The notes below the pieces were generated by a model that saw only the letters and a program-made list of their open reading frames with translations, was not told the DNA's origin and did not search any database. This document shows, one piece after another, positions 7,734-17,576 of a DNA stretch of 64,000 bases. The stretch comes from Anaeromassilibacillus senegalensis (GTDB lineage Bacteria > Bacillota > Clostridia > Oscillospirales > Acutalibacteraceae), in contig NZ_JAFBIT010000001.1 of the NCBI RefSeq assembly GCF_021531715.1, positions 248,001 through 312,000 of the forward strand. The letters are read 5' to 3'. A program made the translations under genes and the position numbers. Numbering within the stretch: the stretch's first letter is position 1; each line of letters begins with the position of its first letter.

Positions 7734-8663
7734 ATGGCTAAAAATCCAAACAAAATTAAAATGAGAAGAGTAGCCAGCGATTACGTGCTGGACATCATCA
7801 TGGTAGTCGTGATTGTGCTGGTTCTCGTTCTGACGCTTTACCCGTTCCTGAATTCCCTTGCAATTTCTCTGAACGACTCCAATGATACGATGCGCGGCGG
7901 TATTACGATCTATCCCCGTAAATTCACACTGCGCAACTATGAACTGATCTTCACAAATCCGAAGATCTGGATGGCATATTTCATCACGATTGCCCGTACG
8001 GTTATCGGTACAGTCGGCGGTGTGTTTATCACTGGTATGCTTGCTTTCGCGGTCTCGAGAACAAATCTTGTTGGCCGCAAGGTTTACACCATGCTCTGCC
8101 TGATTCCGATGTATTTTGCCGGCGGCCTGATGCCGAGCTACTTCCTGAACCTGAGCCTTGGTCTCAAGAACAACTTCCTCGTCTACATCCTTCCGGCACT
8201 CGTCAACCTGTGGAATATGATCCTGATGCGCAGCTACTTCCAGTCGCTGCCGGAGGCGCTCGAAGAATCTGCACTGATCGACGGTGCGAACTACATAACT
8301 ATCTTCTTCAAGATTTATATGCCTCTTTCCACGCCGATCGTCGCAACCATTGCCTTGTATTTCGGTGTGCAGCACTGGAATGACTGGTTCACATCGAATC
8401 TGTACATTACGGAGGATTGGCTCAAGCCGATGCAGAGCGTTCTGCTTCAGATTGTCAACGAAGCCAAATTTGCCGAGCAGATGTCGTCTCTGACTGGCGG
8501 CGTATCGGTGGATATGGGTAATATCATGCAGGGCAGAAACACCAATGTGCGCTCTATCACAATGGCCACGATGATCATCACCATCATCCCGGTTCTGATC
8601 GTTTATCCGTTCCTGCAGCGGTATTTCGTCAAAGGCATTATGATCGGTTCTGTGAAGGGCTGA
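7734..8663 (+). CDS. ytcP: ABC sugar permease, YtcP type
   Basis: A 309-residue CUT1-family permease, 15 bases after lplB with ribosome site GGGGGG before ATG 7734. Membrane segments begin with YVLDIIMVVVIVLVLVLTLY; the EAA loop reads EESALIDGANYITIFFKIYMP. It is the second half of the transmembrane channel together with LplB. A GC-rich hairpin just after the stop separates it from the binding protein. Confidence 0.93.
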   Translation: MAKNPNKIKMRRVASDYVLDIIMVVVIVLVLVLTLYPFLNSLAISLNDSNDTMRGGITIYPRKFTLRNYELIFTNPKIWMAYFITIARTVIGTVGGVFITGMLAFAVSRTNLVGRKVYTMLCLIPMYFAGGLMPSYFLNLSLGLKNNFLVYILPALVNLWNMILMRSYFQSLPEALEESALIDGANYITIFFKIYMPLSTPIVATIALYFGVQHWNDWFTSNLYITEDWLKPMQSVLLQIVNEAKFAEQMSSLTGGVSVDMGNIMQGRNTNVRSITMATMIITIIPVLIVYPFLQRYFVKGIMIGSVKG

Positions 8664-8678
8664 TTGTAAAATAAAATT

Positions 8679-8700
8679 GCGGGTGCAAAACCGCACCCGC
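8679..8700 (+). promoter_or_regulatory. Intercistronic hairpin before the binding-protein gene
   Basis: GCGGGTGC / GCACCCGC with a 6-base loop and no T-run. In binding-protein operons such hairpins often stabilise the mRNA part for the abundant binding protein; that role is inferred. Confidence 0.6.
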
Positions 8701-8723
8701 GAAATCCATTAAGGAGGCAAAGT

Positions 8724-10511
8724 ATGAAAGCCAGAAAAAATCTTTTCAAGGCACTTGCCATGATCCTCGCGATTGCGATGATCCTGACAGTCGCTGGCTG
8801 TGCGGGCGGCGGTTCGTCCAGCACATCTTCTGCAGCTGAGTCTTCCAAGACAACGGAAGAGTCCACAGGCGGAGAAACCAGCGAAGACGCCGACACCACG
8901 CCCGCATCGGCTGGTCCGGACGATACCACGGAGCCGTATGAGTTCTCCGCATATTACAACTATGCGGGTTCCGTTAAGCCGTGGGGCGAAGATGCTGCGT
9001 CCAAGTACATGAACGAGAAGTTCAACATCACGCTGCATTACAGCTGCCCGGATGCTGACGCAGACGCGAAGCTGAACCTGATGATCTCCTCCGACGACCT
9101 GCCGGAAGTTGTCATTTGCGACCGTAACGCAACATGGCTGAAGATGATCAACCTCGGCGTGCTCGTGGATGTCAACACCCTGAAGTATGAAGGCAATACC
9201 CTCGATCAGGATCTCCTCGAGTCCACCCAGAAGCTCCTTTCCGTCAACGACGGCCTCTATGGTATTCCGAACTGGGCTCGTAAGGGCGCAACAGGCGGCA
9301 ACATGGCTTGGATGGTCAACCGTGACGTTTATGAGAAGCTCGGCAGCCCGAAGCTCGAGACCCTTGAGGATCTCCATGACCTGATGGTCAAGGCGAAGGA
9401 CGCTAACCTCTCCACGCCGAATGGCCAGAGCATTTATGGCTGGCTCCCGAGACAGGACGACAACGGCTTCTACACCGTCAGCGCGATCTATCGCTCCTAC
9501 GGCAACCCGAACCTTGTTGATACCTATTGGTCTCAGGCGGACAACACTGTCAAGCTCGCGATCTTCGACGACAACTATGTTGAGGCTCTGAAGCTTGCGA
9601 ATAAGTGGTACAACGAGGGTCTGTTCCCGGATACCACCTATACAGAGACAAACGATCAGTATGTTGAGATGCTGACAAACGGCCGCGGCACGGTTCTGTA
9701 TTATGACTTCTCTCAGGATTCTGTCAACCACTTCAATCAGATCCTCGAAGAGAACGACGGCAACAGATACGATCTGCTCGGTTGGGAGCTCGCGGATTCC
9801 CCGATCTACCCGGCAGCAGAAGGCGTTGATTGGGTCTACGGCGAAGAGGGCGGCACAGTTGGTTGGAACGTCAACTGCATCACCACAAAGGCTACAAACC
9901 CGCAGAGAATCTTCGACCTCTATTCCTGGATGCTCACCAAGGAAGGCTCCATCGTTATGATGTACGGCCCGCAGGGTATGCTCTGGGATGAGCTCGACGA
10001 GAACGGCAACCCGATCCTGAAGACACCGGAATCCAAGCTGACCTCCGCTGAGAAGGACGCAGCTGGCTGCTGGTTCTGGAGCCAGCCGGCACACTCCGAT
10101 AACGTCGATAACACGAAGTTCGCTGTTAACGATCAGCTCCCCGAGGAAGACAGAGACTGGACGATCTCCATCCAGGCGCACGTATTCTCGCCTGAGGATT
10201 CCATCCATCCGGCAATCGCTGGCCAGAAGTTCCTGACCGACGAAAACACGGCTCTCTCTCTCGAAATCGATCCGGAAGAGGATCTCGGTATTGCAAGACA
10301 GGCCATCACCGATGAGTGCAAGATGCGTATCCCGCAGATCATCCTTGCTGGCTCTGAGGATGAGTTCAACAAGCTTGTTGACGATCTGAAGAAGTTTGCT
10401 GAGTCCAACAGCGTCCATGAGATCGAAGAGATCTACACCGCGAAGCGTGCAGAGAATATCGAACTGCAGGGCTACACGGCATACCAGGCTTACTACGACA
10501 AGAACGCGTAA
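8724..10511 (+). CDS. lplA: Extracellular sugar-binding lipoprotein, LplA/YtcQ type
   Basis: A 595-residue solute-binding protein. The N-terminus has a lipoprotein signal peptide with lipobox LTVAGC (modified Cys26), then a low-complexity Ser/Thr/Glu linker to about residue 70, then the two-lobed binding domain. It would be anchored to the outer face of the membrane and deliver an oligosaccharide to LplB/YtcP. The rhamnosidase 4 kb downstream suggests a rhamnose-containing plant glycan as a possible substrate, but nothing in the sequence proves it. Strong ribosome site AAGGAGG. Confidence 0.92.
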   Translation: MKARKNLFKALAMILAIAMILTVAGCAGGGSSSTSSAAESSKTTEESTGGETSEDADTTPASAGPDDTTEPYEFSAYYNYAGSVKPWGEDAASKYMNEKFNITLHYSCPDADADAKLNLMISSDDLPEVVICDRNATWLKMINLGVLVDVNTLKYEGNTLDQDLLESTQKLLSVNDGLYGIPNWARKGATGGNMAWMVNRDVYEKLGSPKLETLEDLHDLMVKAKDANLSTPNGQSIYGWLPRQDDNGFYTVSAIYRSYGNPNLVDTYWSQADNTVKLAIFDDNYVEALKLANKWYNEGLFPDTTYTETNDQYVEMLTNGRGTVLYYDFSQDSVNHFNQILEENDGNRYDLLGWELADSPIYPAAEGVDWVYGEEGGTVGWNVNCITTKATNPQRIFDLYSWMLTKEGSIVMMYGPQGMLWDELDENGNPILKTPESKLTSAEKDAAGCWFWSQPAHSDNVDNTKFAVNDQLPEEDRDWTISIQAHVFSPEDSIHPAIAGQKFLTDENTALSLEIDPEEDLGIARQAITDECKMRIPQIILAGSEDEFNKLVDDLKKFAESNSVHEIEEIYTAKRAENIELQGYTAYQAYYDKNA

Positions 10512-10552
10512 GTTCTGATTCGGTATCTCGAATGTAATTTCCAAACATAAAC

Positions 10553-10590
10553 GGCGCCCCGTCTTAAAAAAGGCGGGGCGCCGCTTTGCG
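10553..10590. terminator. Bidirectional terminator between lplA and mntP
   Basis: Stem GGCGCCCCG / CGGGGCGCC; T-rich flanks on both strands. Confidence 0.85.
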
Positions 10591-10600
10591 TGCTTTTCAC

Positions 10601-11194
10601 TTATGCGAACAGGGAGAGGAACCAATCGAACACGCCGAGATGCTCCAGCAGGATCTTGACACCCATCAGGATCAGCACGAGGCCGCCGATCAGCTCCGCG
10701 CGCGACTTGTATTTTGCGCCGAAAATGTTGCCGATGCGGATGCCTGCGGCGGAGAGGATGAAGGTTGTCACGCCGATAAAGCTGACTGCCGGTACGATGC
10801 TGACCTTGAGAAACGCGAAGGTCACGCCAACCGCCAGCGCGTCGATACTCGTCGCCACCGCGAGCGGCAGCATGGTCTTAAAGCTGAAGGAGTCGTTCAG
10901 CTCGTCGGGACATTCGCGCGATTCACGGATCATGCTCAGACCGATCAGCACGAGCAGCACAAAAGCGATCCAGTGGTCAAATTCCTGAATCAGAGACTGA
11001 AACTGTACGCCGAGCAGATAGCCGATGAGGGGCATCAGGGCCTGAAAGCCGCCGAAGTACAGCCCGGCGATCAGCATGTGCTTGGGTTTGAGAGCTTTTA
11101 CCGAAAGCCCCTTACATACCGATACCGCAAACGCGTCCATGGAGAGCCCCACAGCCAGAATAAAAAGTTCCCATACGCTCATTTTCATCACCAT
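10601..11194 (-). CDS. mntP: Manganese efflux pump MntP
   Basis: A 197-residue membrane protein with six hydrophobic segments in two internal repeats; each repeat carries the diagnostic metal-site motif, [10 protein letters not shown] near the N-terminus and [10 protein letters not shown] in the middle, with the conserved aspartates. MntP exports Mn2+ and protects against manganese excess. The start is uncertain among three close in-frame ATGs (11194, 11188, 11182). Upstream lie a yybP-ykoY riboswitch and terminator, which fits the function exactly. Confidence 0.95.
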   Translation of the reverse strand: MVMKMSVWELFILAVGLSMDAFAVSVCKGLSVKALKPKHMLIAGLYFGGFQALMPLIGYLLGVQFQSLIQEFDHWIAFVLLVLIGLSMIRESRECPDELNDSFSFKTMLPLAVATSIDALAVGVTFAFLKVSIVPAVSFIGVTTFILSAAGIRIGNIFGAKYKSRAELIGGLVLILMGVKILLEHLGVFDWFLSLFA

Positions 11195-11234
11195 ATTTCA
11201 TTTTTTCCGTCTCGGAAGTATACGCGCCAGGCAA

Positions 11235-11281
11235 AGAAAAAAGACTTATCCGAAGAGCACGCAAACCCTTCGGATAAGTCT
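11235..11281 (-). terminator. Riboswitch-controlled terminator of mntP
   Basis: Minus strand GACTTATCCGAAG / CTTCGGATAAGTC followed by T6. Its 5' arm contains CTTATCC, which is also the 3' strand of the riboswitch P1 stem, so the two folds exclude each other. Confidence 0.88.
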
Positions 11282-11364
11282 CGTCATTTCATGCAGAGCC
11301 GTGAAGCGAACGCTTCAAGTATGTCGACCGTGCAGCGCAGAGCGCCGACTACTCCCTTAACCTG
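11270..11364 (-). ncRNA. yybP-ykoY manganese riboswitch
   Basis: On the minus strand the conserved blocks are AAGGGAGTAG near the 5' end, GTCGACATAC in the middle, CGGCTCTGCATG and GACGAGACTT at the 3' end, in the order of the yybP-ykoY class. The P1 stem GGTTAAG/CTTATCC competes with the terminator; Mn2+ binding should therefore turn mntP on. Confidence 0.9.
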
Positions 11365-11371
11365 TTTGTTC

Positions 11372-11400
11372 ATTAAAACATATCCGCGAAAAAAAGTCAA
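11372..11400 (-). promoter_or_regulatory. Promoter of the mntP riboswitch transcript
   Basis: Minus strand TTGACT (11395-11400), 17-bp spacer, TTTAAT (11372-11377). Confidence 0.8.
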
Positions 11401-11419
11401 GGAAAATTTCGGGATTTTC

Positions 11420-11477
11420 TTGACTTTTTGCTGTCTCCGGTGTATGATTGAACTGTACTAATACGAATAGTACAGTT
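11420..11477 (+). promoter_or_regulatory. Promoter and GntR/YtrA operator
   Basis: TTGACT (11420-11425), 17-bp spacer, TATGAT (11443-11448), immediately followed by a perfect 10-bp inverted repeat AACTGTACTA / TAGTACAGTT with a 7-base centre (11451-11477) at the transcription start. The position indicates repression by the GntR protein encoded next. Confidence 0.88.
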
Positions 11478-11500
11478 AATACAAAAAGGAGGAGGTTTAT

Positions 11501-11893
11501 TTGCTGTACATCGATTATAAAAGCGGCACGCCCATTTACGAACAGGTGTATAACGGCATCCTGCAGCTTGCGGCGCTTGGCGTTCTCAATCCGGGCGATC
11601 AGCTCCCGAGTGTGCGTGCTGTGGCATCCGAGGCGGGCGTCAACCCGAACACCGTGCAGAAAGCGTATGCCATGCTGGAGCGCGACGGTGTCATCCGTTC
11701 TGCACCGGGCAGAGGGTCGTTCCTCGCGGAGCAGTCCGCGCTGCTTGATACCCGCAGACGCGCGGCGCTCGAGAATCTCAGGACTGCCGTCACAGAAGCG
11801 GTGCAGGCGGGTGTAGCCAAGGCGAAGATTCTGGAAACGGTGAATCTGTGCCTTGAAAAAGGAGATTTAAAGGAGGAGAGCGAAAATGATTGA
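11501..11893 (+). CDS. GntR-family (YtrA subfamily) repressor
   Basis: A 130-residue protein with an N-terminal winged helix (PIYEQVYNGILQLAALGVLNPGDQLPSVRAVA... VNPNTVQKAYAMLERDGVI) and only a short C-terminal helix region, the layout of the YtrA subfamily. It starts with TTG at 11501 after GGAGGAGG. YtrA-type regulators repress the ABC operon they head; the perfect operator at 11451-11477 fits autoregulation. It overlaps the ATPase gene by 8 bases, showing translational coupling. Confidence 0.92.
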   Translation: MLYIDYKSGTPIYEQVYNGILQLAALGVLNPGDQLPSVRAVASEAGVNPNTVQKAYAMLERDGVIRSAPGRGSFLAEQSALLDTRRRAALENLRTAVTEAVQAGVAKAKILETVNLCLEKGDLKEESEND

Positions 11894-12788
11894 AATCAAC
11901 GGTCTGCTGAAACGCTTTGAAACGACGACGGCGCTGCAGAATGTGTCGCTGCGCATCGAGGACGGCCGCATTCTGGGCATCGTCGGCTCAAACGGCGCGG
12001 GCAAAAGCACGCTGCTGCGCACGCTCGCCGGCATTTATCAGCCGGACGAGGGCTCGGTCTGCGTGGATGGGGAAGCCGTCTACGAAAACACGACGGTCAA
12101 ATCCCGCATTTATTTTGTTCCGGACAGCCCGCATTTTGAGCCGGGCGCGACGCTCTTGAGCACAGCGAAGCTGAACGCGGCATTCTTCCCGCATTTTTCG
12201 TGGGAGAAATACAAGCGGCTCTGCGAGACGTTCCCGCTCGACCCCAAAAAGAGAATCTCGGCGATGAGCAAGGGCATGCAGCGGCAGGCGGCCCTGATTG
12301 CCGCGCTTTCCACGATGCCGGATGTTCTGCTGCTCGACGAGGTGTTCGACGGGCTGGATCCCGTCATGCGTCGGCTATTAAAGCGCGTGATCGCGGGCGA
12401 GGTCGCGGATCGTCAGATGACGGTGCTCATCGCTTCGCACAATCTGCGCGAGCTGGAGGATTTCTGCGATACGGTCGGCCTGCTGCATCAGGGCGGCGTA
12501 CTGCTCGAGAAGGAGCTCGACGAGTTGAAGCTCGGGATGCACCGCGTGCAGGTCGTCTTCCACGAATCGATGACAGACGAAGCGCTGCACGAACGGTTTG
12601 ATCTTGCGGCCATCAACCGCACCGGCTCGCTTTGTACGCTCGTTGTGCGCGGAGAGAAAAAAGAAATTGAAAGGGAGATGGCAGCGCTGGAGCCGCAGTT
12701 CTGCGAGTTCCTCGCGCTCTCGCTGGAGGAAGTATTTATCAGTGAAATGGAGGCGGTCGGCTATGACTTCGAACAAATCGTCTGCTAA
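11886..12788 (+). CDS. ABC transporter ATP-binding protein (YtrB-like)
   Basis: A 300-residue ATPase with Walker A GSNGAGKS (residues 34-41), degenerate signature MSKGMQRQ, and Walker B VLLLDEVFDGLD. It should energise the membrane protein encoded by the overlapping next gene. YtrB-like systems in Firmicutes respond to cell-wall antibiotics or envelope stress; the substrate here is unknown. Ribosome site AAAGGAGGAG before ATG 11886. Confidence 0.92.
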   Translation: MIEINGLLKRFETTTALQNVSLRIEDGRILGIVGSNGAGKSTLLRTLAGIYQPDEGSVCVDGEAVYENTTVKSRIYFVPDSPHFEPGATLLSTAKLNAAFFPHFSWEKYKRLCETFPLDPKKRISAMSKGMQRQAALIAALSTMPDVLLLDEVFDGLDPVMRRLLKRVIAGEVADRQMTVLIASHNLRELEDFCDTVGLLHQGGVLLEKELDELKLGMHRVQVVFHESMTDEALHERFDLAAINRTGSLCTLVVRGEKKEIEREMAALEPQFCEFLALSLEEVFISEMEAVGYDFEQIVC

Positions 12789-14730
12789 ATCCGCGGTGTT
12801 TTCCGTGTTCCGCACGCAGCTTTACAGCGTGCGCATGGGGCTTGCGCTGTTTGCCCTGATCCTGCTGCTTCTGCCCACGGTGATGACAATCGGTTTTCTG
12901 AGTGATGAATGGAACTGGATTGAACGGTACAGCGATCGCATTGTTTCGCAGGTACACCACATCATCCTTTGCTGCGGTCTGATTCCGCTGCTTGTGATGG
13001 CGCTCGTGCTCGCGATTTCTGAGTTCGGGTATCTGCATAAAAAGCAGAAGCTCGATTATTTCCACGCCCTGCCGGTGCGCCGTGCGGATCACTATCTCGG
13101 CAGAGCGCTGGCGGCGCTCATGGCAATCACATGCGGCGCGCTGCTCGTCTGCTTAGGGCAGACCGTGGTGGTGATGTCCATCCCGGGTATGGTCGACACA
13201 ACGGTATACGGCGTTATCTGGTTTGACTTTGTCATGATGGTTTTCTCCGCGTTTGCGGCGTACCTTTTCGCCGTGATGGTCACGGTGCTGACTGCCACGC
13301 TCTGGGAAATGCTTTTTTCTCTTCTTGCCGTCTCAGCAGCATTCCCGCTGATGACGGCGATCACAGGCATTATCATTGAGTATTCGATTCCGATGTGCGA
13401 AGTGCATTACGGCTGGTTGGAGATTACCGTGCTTTCGCCGTTCATTACGGGAATCGGTGGCATACTCGTGAGCGGCATGGAGCCGGAAGCGCTTCTGCCG
13501 GTTCTTCTAACTCTTGCGGTGCAAATCCTCGTCTGCGGCGGGCTTGGCTTCTGGTTTTTCTGTAAACGGCACAGTGAGCTGGCGGAGAACAGTACAGCGC
13601 ACACGCGCTTCAAGTTTGTGGTGCGCTTTGCAGCGACGGCGATCGCGTCCTTTGTCGGCAGCATGACGCTGCTCTGGATCACGAATATGTACGCGGGCTA
13701 TCTCATCGGCGCGTTGCTTGGCGCGGCGCTCGCATGGCTCGTTCTCGAACTGATCTATACGCATTCGCTTCGTCGCATGGTGAAAAACGGCGTGCCGTGT
13801 CTCGCAGGGCTGGCGTGCTTTGCCGTCATCAACGCCCTCGTGGCGTTCGGTTTGATCGGTGTTCCGGGTGTTCCTGAGACGGATAGCATCAACGCCGTAT
13901 CCATGGATTGCTACGCGCAGCTGACGGACGGTGAAACATACACTTTATATGGGCAGTATAGGGGCTTTGACTATGCGACGGTCTATACAGATGAGCAGGG
14001 TCGTTCGGTGCAGATGGCGTCCTTCGATGAGGCGCTGATTCAGGAAAGCCGCGACCTGCTGCAGGCGATGCTCGACGACCAGAAGGCGCTCTATTTCCCA
14101 TATCACCCGACACAGTGGGGAGAGAAGAATTGGAGTCTCGTACAGCAGGACGTTCAGTCGTCCTACTATGTCGGCATAACCGTCTATACCGAAGAGGGAG
14201 AAATCCGCTACGATTACCGAAACCAGTTGGAAGTGGGAAACGGTAGAGAGGTTTTCGCCAAGGCGCAGGCGATCACGACTTCGTCTGCGTATGTGCAGAA
14301 TAATATTGCCATTCCGCTTCTCGATCTGCTGGAGGGCTTTACGTATGAGTCGTACAGCGGCGGTACATATCGGACCTACCAATACAATTTAGCGGGCCTT
14401 GAAGACCGCGACGCGGCGATCGAGTGGCTCAAGGCAGCGTATCTTGAGGACCTGACCAGCGCGGAGCCGCAGCCGGCGCTTGCAATCGAAAACTGCTACT
14501 ATCTGGAATTCGATGAAAGCCGGCCCATTACGCTGCAGGGCGGCATCGTGGACGGCTATTACCCGGCGGACGGCATAGAGTGCTGGCTCGCGCCGCAGTA
14601 TACTCCGGACTTTGATCCGGAAAAGGTCGATCCGTATATGACGGCGTCGAGTGATTGGTACATAAACGGCGATTCGCTTCCGCGCACCTTCGCCGTGCTC
14701 GAGGAAATCCGAAACGAATTGGATAAATAG
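12763..14730 (+). CDS. ABC transporter membrane protein with large external domain
   Basis: A 655-residue protein starting MTSNKSSAKSAVFSVFRTQL at ATG 12763 (GGAGG upstream, 26-bp overlap with the ATPase gene). About eight hydrophobic segments occupy residues 20-420, including an early KKQKLDYFHALPVRR loop typical of ABC-2 type permeases of the YtrC/D group. Residues from about 425 to the end form a hydrophilic domain with many Tyr and acidic residues, presumably outside the cell. The in-frame stretch upstream of 12763 is out-of-frame readthrough of the ATPase gene and was excluded. Confidence 0.85.
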   Translation: MTSNKSSAKSAVFSVFRTQLYSVRMGLALFALILLLLPTVMTIGFLSDEWNWIERYSDRIVSQVHHIILCCGLIPLLVMALVLAISEFGYLHKKQKLDYFHALPVRRADHYLGRALAALMAITCGALLVCLGQTVVVMSIPGMVDTTVYGVIWFDFVMMVFSAFAAYLFAVMVTVLTATLWEMLFSLLAVSAAFPLMTAITGIIIEYSIPMCEVHYGWLEITVLSPFITGIGGILVSGMEPEALLPVLLTLAVQILVCGGLGFWFFCKRHSELAENSTAHTRFKFVVRFAATAIASFVGSMTLLWITNMYAGYLIGALLGAALAWLVLELIYTHSLRRMVKNGVPCLAGLACFAVINALVAFGLIGVPGVPETDSINAVSMDCYAQLTDGETYTLYGQYRGFDYATVYTDEQGRSVQMASFDEALIQESRDLLQAMLDDQKALYFPYHPTQWGEKNWSLVQQDVQSSYYVGITVYTEEGEIRYDYRNQLEVGNGREVFAKAQAITTSSAYVQNNIAIPLLDLLEGFTYESYSGGTYRTYQYNLAGLEDRDAAIEWLKAAYLEDLTSAEPQPALAIENCYYLEFDESRPITLQGGIVDGYYPADGIECWLAPQYTPDFDPEKVDPYMTASSDWYINGDSLPRTFAVLEEIRNELDK

Positions 14731-14740
14731 CAGAGATTGA

Positions 14741-14776
14741 CGTCCCCGCCGGGTGGTTCCGGGCGGGGACGCTTTT
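14741..14776 (+). terminator. Terminator after the GntR-ABC operon
   Basis: GTCCCCGCC / GGCGGGGAC followed by GCTTTTGC. Confidence 0.85.
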
Positions 14777-14822
14777 GCGTTTTCTCCAAAAGTAAAGACA
14801 GTTATTCGTCCAAATTACGTTC

Positions 14823-14851
14823 TTGTTTTTCGCTCTGCAATTTGCTATGCT
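14823..14851 (+). promoter_or_regulatory. Probable promoter of the rhamnosidase operon
   Basis: TTGTTT (14823-14828), 17-bp spacer, TATGCT (14846-14851). A GCCGCG/CGCGGC hairpin (about 14871-14895) lies in the leader. Confidence 0.6.
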
Positions 14852-14929
14852 GTAGAAAATAGATAAAAATGCCGCGTGAGACGCACCGACGCGGCACAGG
14901 TTTTTATTGGAAAAGAAAGGATATTCGGT

Positions 14930-17566
14930 ATGAAGATTCAGAGAATGAAAACCAACCGCATCGTGAATCCCTTGGGCTTTGACCTCAAAACGCCCACTGT
15001 CTCGTGGACGGTCACGGACACCGAGGCGAAAAAGCAGGTCTGGGCGCGCGTGGAGGTCTCGGACAGCGCGGATTTCGCGCAAATCCTCTTCGACACCGGC
15101 GAATGCCGCACGGCGTCCTCGCTTGGCGTGCCGGTGGAGCTTGCGCTTTCACCCCGTACGCGCTATTTCTGGCGCGTCACCGTCTGCGGCGATAACGGCG
15201 AAATTGCAACGAGCGACACCGCGTGGTTCGAGACGGCGAAGCTCGACGAGCCGTTCGCAGGCGAGAAAATCTCGCCCTGTCTGCCCGCAGAAACCGCGCC
15301 GTACATGCGCCGCGCGTTCCACATCGACGGCAAGGTGCTCGCCGCCCGCGCGTATTTCACGGGTCTCGGCATCTATGAGCTGTACATCAACGGCGAAAAG
15401 GCGAACGACGAATACCTCACGCCGGGCTGTACCGCCTATGACCGCTGGATCCAGTATCAGACGTACGACGTAACCGCGCTCGTGCACGAGGGCGACAACG
15501 CGATCGGCGCGATCCTCGGCAATGGCTGGGCAAAGGGCCGTTTCGGCTTTGACGGCAAGGCGGGCGACTATGAAACGAACGATCCCGGCGATCCGCACAA
15601 CATCTTCACAGACGAATACCTGCTGCTCGGTGAGCTGCATGTCACGACAGAGCAGGGCGAAACCGTCATCGTGACGGACGAGAGCTGGCAGTGCGCACCC
15701 GCGCCGCTGACTTTTGGCAGCATCTACGACGGCGAGCGCTATGAAGCTGCGCTTGAAATCGAAAACTGGGCTTCTCCGGACTGCGCGCATGCCGACTGGC
15801 AGCCGGTCAAGATCAACACGGAAACGCAGCTCGGCACGCTCGGCGCGCGCTTGTCTCTGCCGATCAAGGCAAAGCATAAGATCACGCCGAAGGTGATCAC
15901 GACGCCGAAAAACGAGCTGGTGCTCGATCTCGGGCAGAACATCACCGGCTGGCTGACCTTCACGGCGGATCTGCCTGCAGGTACTGAGCTGCGCGTGCAG
16001 TTTGGTGAGCTTCTGCAGGATGACTGCTTCTACCGCGATAACCTGCGCACCGCGCTCGCCGAGTATCGCTACATTTCAAACGGCAACAAAGCCTTTGTCC
16101 GCCCGATCGCGACGTTCTACGGCTTCCGCTTCGTCAAGTTCTCGGGCATAGAAACACTCGACGGTATCTCGAATATCGAGGCGTGGGCGATGTACTCCGA
16201 CCTCGAGCAGACCGGCGAGATCGTGACGGCGAACGAAAAGGTGAACCGCCTGTACTGGAACTCCGTTTGGAGCCAGCGCGACAATTTCCTTGACGTGCCG
16301 ACCGACTGCCCGCAGCGCGACGAGCGCATGGGCTGGACGGGCGACGCGCAGGCGTTCTGCCCGACGGCGAATTACAACATGGACTGCGAGGCGTTCTACA
16401 CAAAGTACAGCCGCGACCTGCTCGAGGAGCAGAAGCTCACGGGCGGCAAGGTGCCGGATGTCGCGCCGCTGATGGTCAGCCGCAGAGCCGGCGAGCAGCA
16501 CCCGATGCTCTCCGCAGGCGGCGGACACTGCGGCTGGGCGGACGCCGCGGCAATCGTACCGTGGGAGACATACCTCGCGACCGGCGATAAGGCGATGCTC
16601 GAAAACGGCTATGAGAGCATGAAGCTCTGGGCGGACTGGATCTACCGCTACGATGAGGAGCATGGCGCGACGCGTCTCTGGCTCGGCCTTGAATTTCACT
16701 TTGCGGACTGGCTTGCGCTGGACGGCCCGGAATCCGGCTTTAATCCGGAATCGGTGCTCGGCGGCACGGATACAACCTTCCTCTGTTCCGCATATTACTA
16801 TAAGTCCACGATGTGCGTGGCGAATGCGGCTCGCGCGCTCGGCAAGACATCCGACTATGAAACATATAAGAAGCGTGCCGATCAGATTCTCGATGCGATC
16901 CGCCGCGAGTTCTATACGCCGGGCGGCCTCTGCGCGGCGTCCACCCAGACGGGCAACGCGATCTCACTCTCGTTCGGTCTTGCGCCGGAATTCGCGCGCG
17001 AGAAGATCACAAAGAGCCTGCGCGGGCTGCTCGCGTGGAACAGAATGTACCTCAAGACCGGTTTCCTCGGTACGCCTGTGCTCTGCCGCGCGCTGTCCGA
17101 CAACGGCGCGAACGAGGACGCCTATACGCTGTTCCTCAACGAAGATCTGCCGAGCTGGCTGTACGAGGTCAACATGGGCGCAACGACGATCTGGGAGCGC
17201 TGGAATTCCGTCAATCCGGACGGCAAGGTCAGCGGCATCGGCATGAATTCCATGAACCACTATGCGTACGGCGCGGTGTTCGAGTGGGTCTATAAGAATG
17301 TCTGCGGCCTGAATCCGGTTCAGGACTGCCCGGGCTTCAAGCGCGCTGTGCTGCGCCCGCAGCCGGATAAGCGCCTCGGCGCGGCAAAGGCGATGGTCAA
17401 CACCGCCGCCGGTTATTATGAGAGCGGCTGGGTGTACGACGGCGACAAGGTCACCTATACGTTTGTCGTGCCGTTCGACGCGGAGGCGGAGCTGATCCTC
17501 ACCGACGCAAACGGCGAGACGATCCGCCGCACGCTGACCGCCGGCACGCATACCTTCACGCTCTGA
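14930..17566 (+). CDS. Alpha-L-rhamnosidase (GH78)
   Basis: An 878-residue enzyme with the usual GH78 order: N-terminal fibronectin-like and beta-sandwich domains (to about residue 430), an (alpha/alpha)6 catalytic domain with DVPTDCPQRDERMGWTGDAQ around residues 450-470, and a C-terminal beta-sandwich. The block DCPQRDERMGWTGD holds catalytic acids of the family. It removes terminal alpha-L-rhamnose from plant polysaccharides or glycosides. No signal peptide is seen, so it probably acts in the cytoplasm on imported oligosaccharides. ATG 14930 follows GAAAGG. It is 9 bases upstream of the next hydrolase, forming an operon. Confidence 0.95.
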   Translation: MKIQRMKTNRIVNPLGFDLKTPTVSWTVTDTEAKKQVWARVEVSDSADFAQILFDTGECRTASSLGVPVELALSPRTRYFWRVTVCGDNGEIATSDTAWFETAKLDEPFAGEKISPCLPAETAPYMRRAFHIDGKVLAARAYFTGLGIYELYINGEKANDEYLTPGCTAYDRWIQYQTYDVTALVHEGDNAIGAILGNGWAKGRFGFDGKAGDYETNDPGDPHNIFTDEYLLLGELHVTTEQGETVIVTDESWQCAPAPLTFGSIYDGERYEAALEIENWASPDCAHADWQPVKINTETQLGTLGARLSLPIKAKHKITPKVITTPKNELVLDLGQNITGWLTFTADLPAGTELRVQFGELLQDDCFYRDNLRTALAEYRYISNGNKAFVRPIATFYGFRFVKFSGIETLDGISNIEAWAMYSDLEQTGEIVTANEKVNRLYWNSVWSQRDNFLDVPTDCPQRDERMGWTGDAQAFCPTANYNMDCEAFYTKYSRDLLEEQKLTGGKVPDVAPLMVSRRAGEQHPMLSAGGGHCGWADAAAIVPWETYLATGDKAMLENGYESMKLWADWIYRYDEEHGATRLWLGLEFHFADWLALDGPESGFNPESVLGGTDTTFLCSAYYYKSTMCVANAARALGKTSDYETYKKRADQILDAIRREFYTPGGLCAASTQTGNAISLSFGLAPEFAREKITKSLRGLLAWNRMYLKTGFLGTPVLCRALSDNGANEDAYTLFLNEDLPSWLYEVNMGATTIWERWNSVNPDGKVSGIGMNSMNHYAYGAVFEWVYKNVCGLNPVQDCPGFKRAVLRPQPDKRLGAAKAMVNTAAGYYESGWVYDGDKVTYTFVVPFDAEAELILTDANGETIRRTLTAGTHTFTL

Positions 17567-17576
17567 GGAGAACGCC

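Noticed and set aside
12598-12762. N-terminal extension of the large ABC membrane protein
   Set aside because: The basic Arg/Ser-rich extension is out-of-frame readthrough of the ATPase gene; the ATG at 12763 has a ribosome site.
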